Below, one piece after another: positions 59,072 through 64,000 of a DNA stretch of 64,000 nucleotides. The position numbers and the translations under genes are program-made. Position 1 is the stretch's first letter. Every line of letters begins with the position of its first letter. The notes under the pieces were generated by a model that saw nothing but the letters and a program-made list of their open reading frames with translations, was not told the origin of the DNA and ran no database searches. Origin of the DNA: Owenia fusiformis (lineage: Eukaryota; Annelida; Polychaeta; Sabellida; Oweniidae); contig CAIIXF020000008.1 of NCBI GenBank assembly GCA_903813345.2, positions 5,651,341 through 5,715,340 on the forward strand, in the 5' to 3' direction.

Positions 59072-61572
59072 ATGCAGTTGTCATGGATATATTCCGTCAT
59101 TGCGTTTGCTGCTGTCGTCATCAGTTGCCATGGTGATGAAGAGAAGAAAGAGAAGAAGAAGGTTGATAAGCTTCAAATTGGAGTAAAGAAGAGGGTAGAC
59201 CCAGCAGATTGCAACATAAAATCTAGGAAAGGAGACAAACTGCACATGCACTACACGGTGAGAAAATTCTGTGAAAGAATCCATGCTCTACAAATTGATG
59301 TCATCAAGCTTAAGTGCAAGTTCAAATGATGAGGCTATGGGTATCGTCCACTTGACTCTCTTTGTCTCTCCATCCATCAACAGTTTTCAAACTAATGAAA
59401 TCTGAGCTACTGCTTATCCATACTCTGTTGAATTTTTGTCTCATTGTGGAGGTTGAGAACTCAAAGTACACAGGCAAATTACATCGGGCCCCGTACGAGC
59501 TCGTACGAGCCTCGAGAATTACGAGTCATTACGGGCTAAAAGGAGCACCATCCTCGTACGGGCTCGTACGAAGCTCGTTTTCGAGGCCCGTGCGAGCTCG
59601 TACGATGCTCGTAATTATTGTTTTCGGGACCCGTACGAGCATGTACGAGGCTCGTAATTTCGAGGCCCGTACGAGATCGTACGAGGCCCGTTATCGAAAT
59701 CCGAACAAAAAAATTAATTGTTGTCATACTACATTCATTCATGTATCTATCCAGAACATATAATCATTTCAGATTGATGGTTTTATTCACACATTTCATA
59801 ACAATAACATTATTTATTTACATCACATCACATTTCTAATCATTTATAATGCACGCAAATGTCTTTATATGCATTTACTTCACTTGTAGAGAAATATGGT
59901 GTCTCCTATTGGTAAACCTCCTGTTTATTTTGTTTCCTAGCTTTTATACTGTTTATTTTGTTGATACAGACATGCGAATATTTTGAAATCATTGAAGACA
60001 TATTAATTCATAATTAGATATAATTGAAATGTCATTTCTCAAGTATGCTGTATTTTATTTTATCGATCAAAAGGTGTTCATCAAAATCAACGAGCAATTA
60101 CGAGCCTCGTTACCAGCCCTGTACGGCCCAGTACAGTGCTCGAAAATGACGAGCCATTACGGGCCTTGTTACGGGCATCGCACAGGCAAGTACAAGGCTC
60201 GAAAATTACGAGCTATTACGGGTCTCGTAACAGGCACCGTACAAGCAGGTAAGGGGATCGAAAATTACGATTAATTACGGGGCTCGTTACGGGCACCGTA
60301 CGGTCAAGTACGGGGGTCGAAAATTACGAGCTATTACGGGCCTTGTAATCACAAGCTCTTCCGAGGGTCGAAAATTACAAGTAATTACGAGACTCGAAAC
60401 GAGGCATGTACGAGGTTGTACAGGGTCCGTTGACACAGCGAGCTCCGTACAGGCTTGTACGGGGTCCGATGTAATTTGCCTGTGTATCAGTTTCAGTTTT
60501 AGCTTTCAAGTTCAGGCTTTTCTCCGAGCTCTTTATAAATTTTGCAAATATGCAATTATCCTATTGTATTATATGAGTTATATTATACTTATCCATGATT
60601 TATTTGTCATTTGAGTCTTGACCTGGTTATAAAAATGAGTATAGAAGTCACTATGTTAGCCCATCGAAAGGTACAATTTAAAAAATATTTAAAGATAAAA
60701 GAATTAGGGCAGCTATAATAAAACCAAGATTTTTCTAGGATCATTTTTACTGATTTTCTCCAATGGTTATTTACTGTCTCAAAATGAATTCACAAAGTCA
60801 TTGCGGCTTTGCAGTACACGTCAATAGGAATGTAATTGTCTTTCACCTGTAAATCAGAGAGTAAACCATCATCATTAATCTTACCTTTATGGCTAAAACT
60901 GTACATAAATTAGTGTATAGTAAGCCTATAGGGGAAAATCATCAGCTTTCATATACAGAAAGTCATCAGCATCCTCCTTACAAATTAATAAAAATATTAG
61001 AATTTTAATTCATTCCTCTTTTTATTGCTAATACGAAATATTATAAAAAACAAAAAAATCACATGGTTTTATATTAACCTCTTGAATCCCAGGCTCTAAA
61101 ATTGGTTGAAACCAGAGATTTTTTTCATTTTTGCCACCTTCTGACATTTTACTACATGTACATACCTATACAACTATAGAAGCTCAACTTAGTAAAATTA
61201 GACGGAAGAGGTCATTTCTACACATTTTAAAACAATTTTTGTGTAAATTGTTTAAATAAGAGCAATATTAGTGAAAAATTTTGTGACAGATTTTCTGAAT
61301 CTCTGTGTTTCAAGGTCATTTCTGAGGTGACGAGAAATCTCGTCACTCCAGGTATTCAAGAGGTTTAGTGTGTGAGTAAGTTGTGAGTATGTGCAAGGGA
61401 GAAACAGTAGGGAGGGGGAAGTGATGCAAGCCTAACATGATTCTTATATTATATTCCAGGGCACATTGGAAGATGGTACAGAGTTTGACAGCAGTAGAAC
61501 AAGGAACCAACTCTTCACATTCACTCTTGGCCAGGGTCAAGTCATCAAGGGATGGGATCAGGGACTTTTAGG
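59072..61572 (+). CDS. FKBP2: FKBP2, ER-lumen FK506-binding prolyl isomerase (first two coding exons)
   Basis: Peptidyl-prolyl cis-trans isomerase of the ER lumen that helps secreted proteins fold. Exon 59072-59257 encodes a signal peptide ([17 protein letters not shown]) and the very conserved [14 protein letters not shown] and [10 protein letters not shown]. Exon 61460-61572 continues [12 protein letters not shown] and [13 protein letters not shown], which include FKBP fold and active-site residues (Tyr, Asp, Val-Ile, Trp). The 299 nt give about 99 residues of an expected 140. The last exon (with the C-terminal strands and ER-retention signal) must lie beyond 64000, since none was found before it. 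The match is much closer to FKBP2 than to FKBP14 or FKBP7, which add EF hands. The exon 2 donor is triplicated (see 61571-61660). Confidence 0.92.
59467..60486. mobile_element. CpG-rich non-autonomous element, TACACAGGCAAATTACATCGG ends, in FKBP2 intron
   Basis: TACACAGGCAAATTACATCG at the left is perfectly inverted at the right (60467-60486). Two flanking blocks (59486-59700 and 60090-60475) consist of tens of short units such as CGTACGAGCTCGTACG, GAAAATTACGAG and ATTACGGGC, with GTAC and AGCT palindromes, unlike the AT-rich 400-bp centre. No coding content. Confidence 0.82.
60487..61459. other. Rest of FKBP2 intron
   Basis: AT-rich intron before exon 61460. No other feature recognised. Confidence 0.45.
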
Positions 61573-61660
61573 GTAAGCTTTTGTTTGATTGTGTTTGATA
61601 GGGTAAGCTTTTGCTTGATTGTGTTTGATAGGGTAAGCTCTTGTTTGATTGTGTTTGATA
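61571..61660 (+). repeat. FKBP2: Three 30-bp tandem copies spanning the FKBP2 exon 2 donor
   Basis: Unit GGGTAAGCTTTTGTTTGATT + GTGTTTGATA is repeated at 61571, 61601 and 61631. Each copy brings an identical donor, GG|GTAAGC, with GT at 61573, 61603 and 61633. Only the first keeps the frame open. Confidence 0.85.
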
Positions 61661-62582
61661 AATTTTGTGTTACGCAAAGATCAAATCCCACTCTATTGAT
61701 AGGCTAAAGCTATTCACTCATGTTTCCGATTATTGTGTTATGAATTTAACATCTAAAACAGTTTATTTTTTATGTAACCATTTATTTGTAATTCAGGCCT
61801 GTAACCAGCTTTTACCATGGGGGAGGGGGGTGGTTTTACCAAAGGGGGCGGGCTTTTGACAATATTGGCAAAAAAATTATTTGAAAAGTGCTCAAAATGA
61901 TTTTGAAAGAATTTCTGGCCAGGGGGACCGCTCTTCTGCTGCCCCCTCTGGCTATGGGCCTGTAATTCACACATGAAAGCCAATAAAAACACAGTATTTC
62001 AGATGCATTCTAAAATTTGACAACAGAGTGCATGGCTATTTTTAGATTCAGGGAAATTGATTACCTTCATCAATTGTATATTTCAAGTTATCAATTTTGT
62101 AAAAACTTATAAATAATATCTATCAGAAGGAATAGTAAGACAGCTTTTGCAGGTCAAAATGTCAAACCTCGCAAAGCCGTTTCAAAATAGTTTCCTTGCA
62201 AAAATCATGTTGAGTGATTCTGTACAAAATTTGCAATGTGTGAAAACAAATAAGCACAAGACTTAATGAATTGTAGATAATTTAAACCACATATGCTGTA
62301 TGTCTTGTATCAAGACTTGGAATGAGAATAGCAGCCCGAATGCAAAGTCTGGGATATAAGACATGGGTGCATTAAATCATTCTGGGCTTAAACACATCTT
62401 GCACTAGCTATACACATGTATGTTACAAACTAATGTGCTGTATATAAAATACATCATTTGATATGTTGAGATTATCCCATATGAAGTTCAGAATATTGGG
62501 ATTTTTCCGAGGCAAATGTAATTGTTTTGATCAGGGCCTTTGCTGAGATGTTATATCTATAAATGGTTTTGTCTGTATATGT
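61661..62582. other. FKBP2 intron downstream of exon 2
   Basis: AT-rich. Contains the MITE at 61794-61962. No FKBP2 exon was found here or in the remainder of the window. Confidence 0.45.
61794..61962. mobile_element. 169-bp MITE, second copy of the GGCCTG family
   Basis: CAGGCCTGTAACCAG at the left faces CTGGCTATGGGCCTG at the right. TAATTCA directly repeats at the two junctions (left ending 61796, right beginning 61963), a probable 7-bp target duplication. Confidence 0.75.
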
Positions 62583-63762
62583 TTATTGTTGTAAGTTTTG
62601 AGAGTCTTCTCTAGGATTTGGTGACTGTTTAAGGGTAGTCTCTGGTTCACTGGAATTTACACTTGTTGTTGATTGATTTGTTGATGAAGCGCACTGCTGT
62701 GGCAGCAAAGGTTCTCTAGATGTACCATGTTGATGGTGCTGTGTGGTATAAGGCACTTCATCTTCAAGTGTGATATTGTGCAATTCTGAAATAAACAGGG
62801 ATTTAAAATAATATTACCATCTTTGAGAGAAGTTTAATAGGCCTTCTTATCAGAAAAAATTAGACTTGAGAGTTGTCTTAAATGAATTAAAATTTTGATT
62901 CTTGGATAATGTGGTAACTAAAAGTGGTCCAATAAGTGCCAGCTATTTGAAATTTTGACCAATTTTGGTGCCTATCAATCTTGAAGTAAATTGAAATAAT
63001 TTATGATTTTAGAATCTTACTGACCTACAGTTGCCAGTTGTGGCTTTTCACCCTTTTCTGTAAGCAATCTTTGTTCACATCTCATTTGTTCATTTTCTTG
63101 ATTTCTCTTGTTTATAAAGTACAGTGTGATCACAAAACATGCCACAATCGCCATTACTGTTAATAGTATTGTACTCATCTGGGTGGCATAGTGTAGCATC
63201 TCTGAGAAAGACATTTGTGATTCCTGAATTTTCCTTTCCTGATTCAAATACATCCACACTGAAGAAAAGAGAAAATTATTGTTAATATTAATTAAAGCCA
63301 ATCATAAGTAGCCCATATCTTATTCAAATTATCCACTTATTTGTTTATCCATTCACTATTTATAATAACTTTACAACATTTCTTAATATCGACAGTCATG
63401 GTAAGGAAAAATAAAATAAAACATAAAAATTTTTTGAATGTAAATTGTAATATATTAATTGTGCATAATATCTATTTATTCCCAATACCTGAGCATATTT
63501 GATAACACTGTTGCTGTAGTCTTATGTTTCCCTTTATTCGCCATTCCTCACAAAAATCTGGACAACTGCTACACTTGTCCATCTTTTCTTCACAGAAACT
63601 ATTCCTTAAATCACACTCAGTTTTAGATTTTCCACATTCCATGACCCAGGCGTCTGTGTTGTCATTTTTTGAGTTAACATTGTCTGCTAGGGCCAAATGT
63701 GGCGATATTGTCAAAACCATGCAAAGCATGACTGCTCCAACTATAGCAGCATTGCTCCTCAT
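62583..63762 (-). CDS. Unidentified type I membrane protein with eight extracellular cysteines
   Basis: Exons 63762-63489, 63258-63025 and 62785-62583 (GT-AG, phases agree; 711 nt including TAA) encode 236 aa. A signal peptide (AIVGAVMLCMVLTISPHLALA) ends near residue 26. The ectodomain has Cys at 43, 50, 57, 64, 67, 71, 86 and 90 in a compact pattern (CxxC, CxxxC). One membrane segment lies at about 121-140 (TILLTVMAIVACFVITLYFI), followed by a 95-residue polar tail rich in Gln, Ser, Thr and Pro. One small Cys-rich module plus membrane plus tail recalls single-module TNF receptors (BCMA/TACI or Grindelwald-like). This is only a shape resemblance and I do not assign it. It lies antisense to FKBP2 and apparently inside its next intron. 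Confidence 0.7.
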
Positions 63763-64000
63763 TTTCCCTGTTGTTCAAGTTTGTTATTTTATTGGTTTGT
63801 TTGTTTGTGGTAATTATGTTTGGTGTATTTATGAATTTAACATCTGTAAAAGTCTTTTAGGTTTTATTCAGCAGATTCCTTTTCGAATTCTGACTAGGTT
63901 TTACCTAACTGGTAGTTTGGGTCTTTGCCTGAATTTATATACTACCTCACATATTGGGATTAGGGAATACCATACGTGGTGGAATTATTGTGTGTAGTTA
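63763..64000. promoter_or_regulatory. 5' flank of the Cys-rich receptor-like gene
   Basis: AT-rich sequence upstream of the ATG at 63762. No core promoter motif can be defended. Confidence 0.3.

Noticed and set aside
59072-61572. FKBP14 or FKBP7
   Set aside because: The GVKKRV and [10 protein letters not shown] blocks match FKBP2 best. EF-hand exons cannot be checked within the window.

Overview
The window is nuclear DNA of an invertebrate animal. It is AT-rich, has many GT-AG introns, is crowded with short inverted-repeat transposons, and contains a tRNA-derived SINE. An intronless LARGE-type glycosyltransferase and an SGNH-type membrane protein would suit a marine deuterostome such as an acorn worm, or a spiralian. 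The sequence alone does not settle this. I found no bacterial or organellar sequence.

Layout. (1) 976-8229, minus: a secreted type B carboxylesterase (cholinesterase-like). Nine exons are visible; the C-terminal part lies left of the window. (2) 8230-12628: intergenic, with several MITEs. (3) 12629-42968, minus: a 26-exon TANGO1/MIA3 gene. My exon joins keep one open frame from start to stop, giving 1976 aa: signal peptide, SH3 domain, acidic lumen with a 13-residue-periodic charged helix, membrane segment, cytosolic coiled coils and proline-rich tail. Two genes with single-exon coding regions sit in its introns: a GT49 (LARGE/B4GAT1-type) glycosyltransferase (21781-23682, minus) and a type II membrane SGNH/PC-esterase-like protein (29601-30791, plus). 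(4) 43168-54687, plus: COG2 in 18 exons (719 aa), head-to-head with TANGO1 across 199 bp. (5) 59072-61572, plus: the first two coding exons of FKBP2, with a probable 5' untranslated exon near 56.2 kb; the rest lies right of the window. (6) 62583-63762, minus: a three-exon gene for a 236-aa type I membrane protein with eight extracellular cysteines. It is not firmly identified and apparently sits inside an FKBP2 intron.

Functional theme. TANGO1 loads bulky cargo at ER exit sites, COG2 is part of a Golgi tethering complex, FKBP2 is an ER-lumen prolyl isomerase, and the two nested genes look like Golgi or ER glycan-modifying enzymes. Five of the seven genes therefore belong to, or probably belong to, the secretory pathway. 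That this grouping has a regulatory meaning is inference.

The remaining DNA is mainly non-autonomous transposons, often with long terminal inverted repeats. Notable ones are two foldback-type elements packed with short CpG-rich repeats (6261-7711 and 59467-60486), a Penelope-like retroelement remnant nested in another element (17036-17759), mariner-like elements at 48150-49185 and 57964-59033, and several minisatellites. One minisatellite runs into the end of the glycosyltransferase gene, and another triplicates a splice donor of FKBP2.
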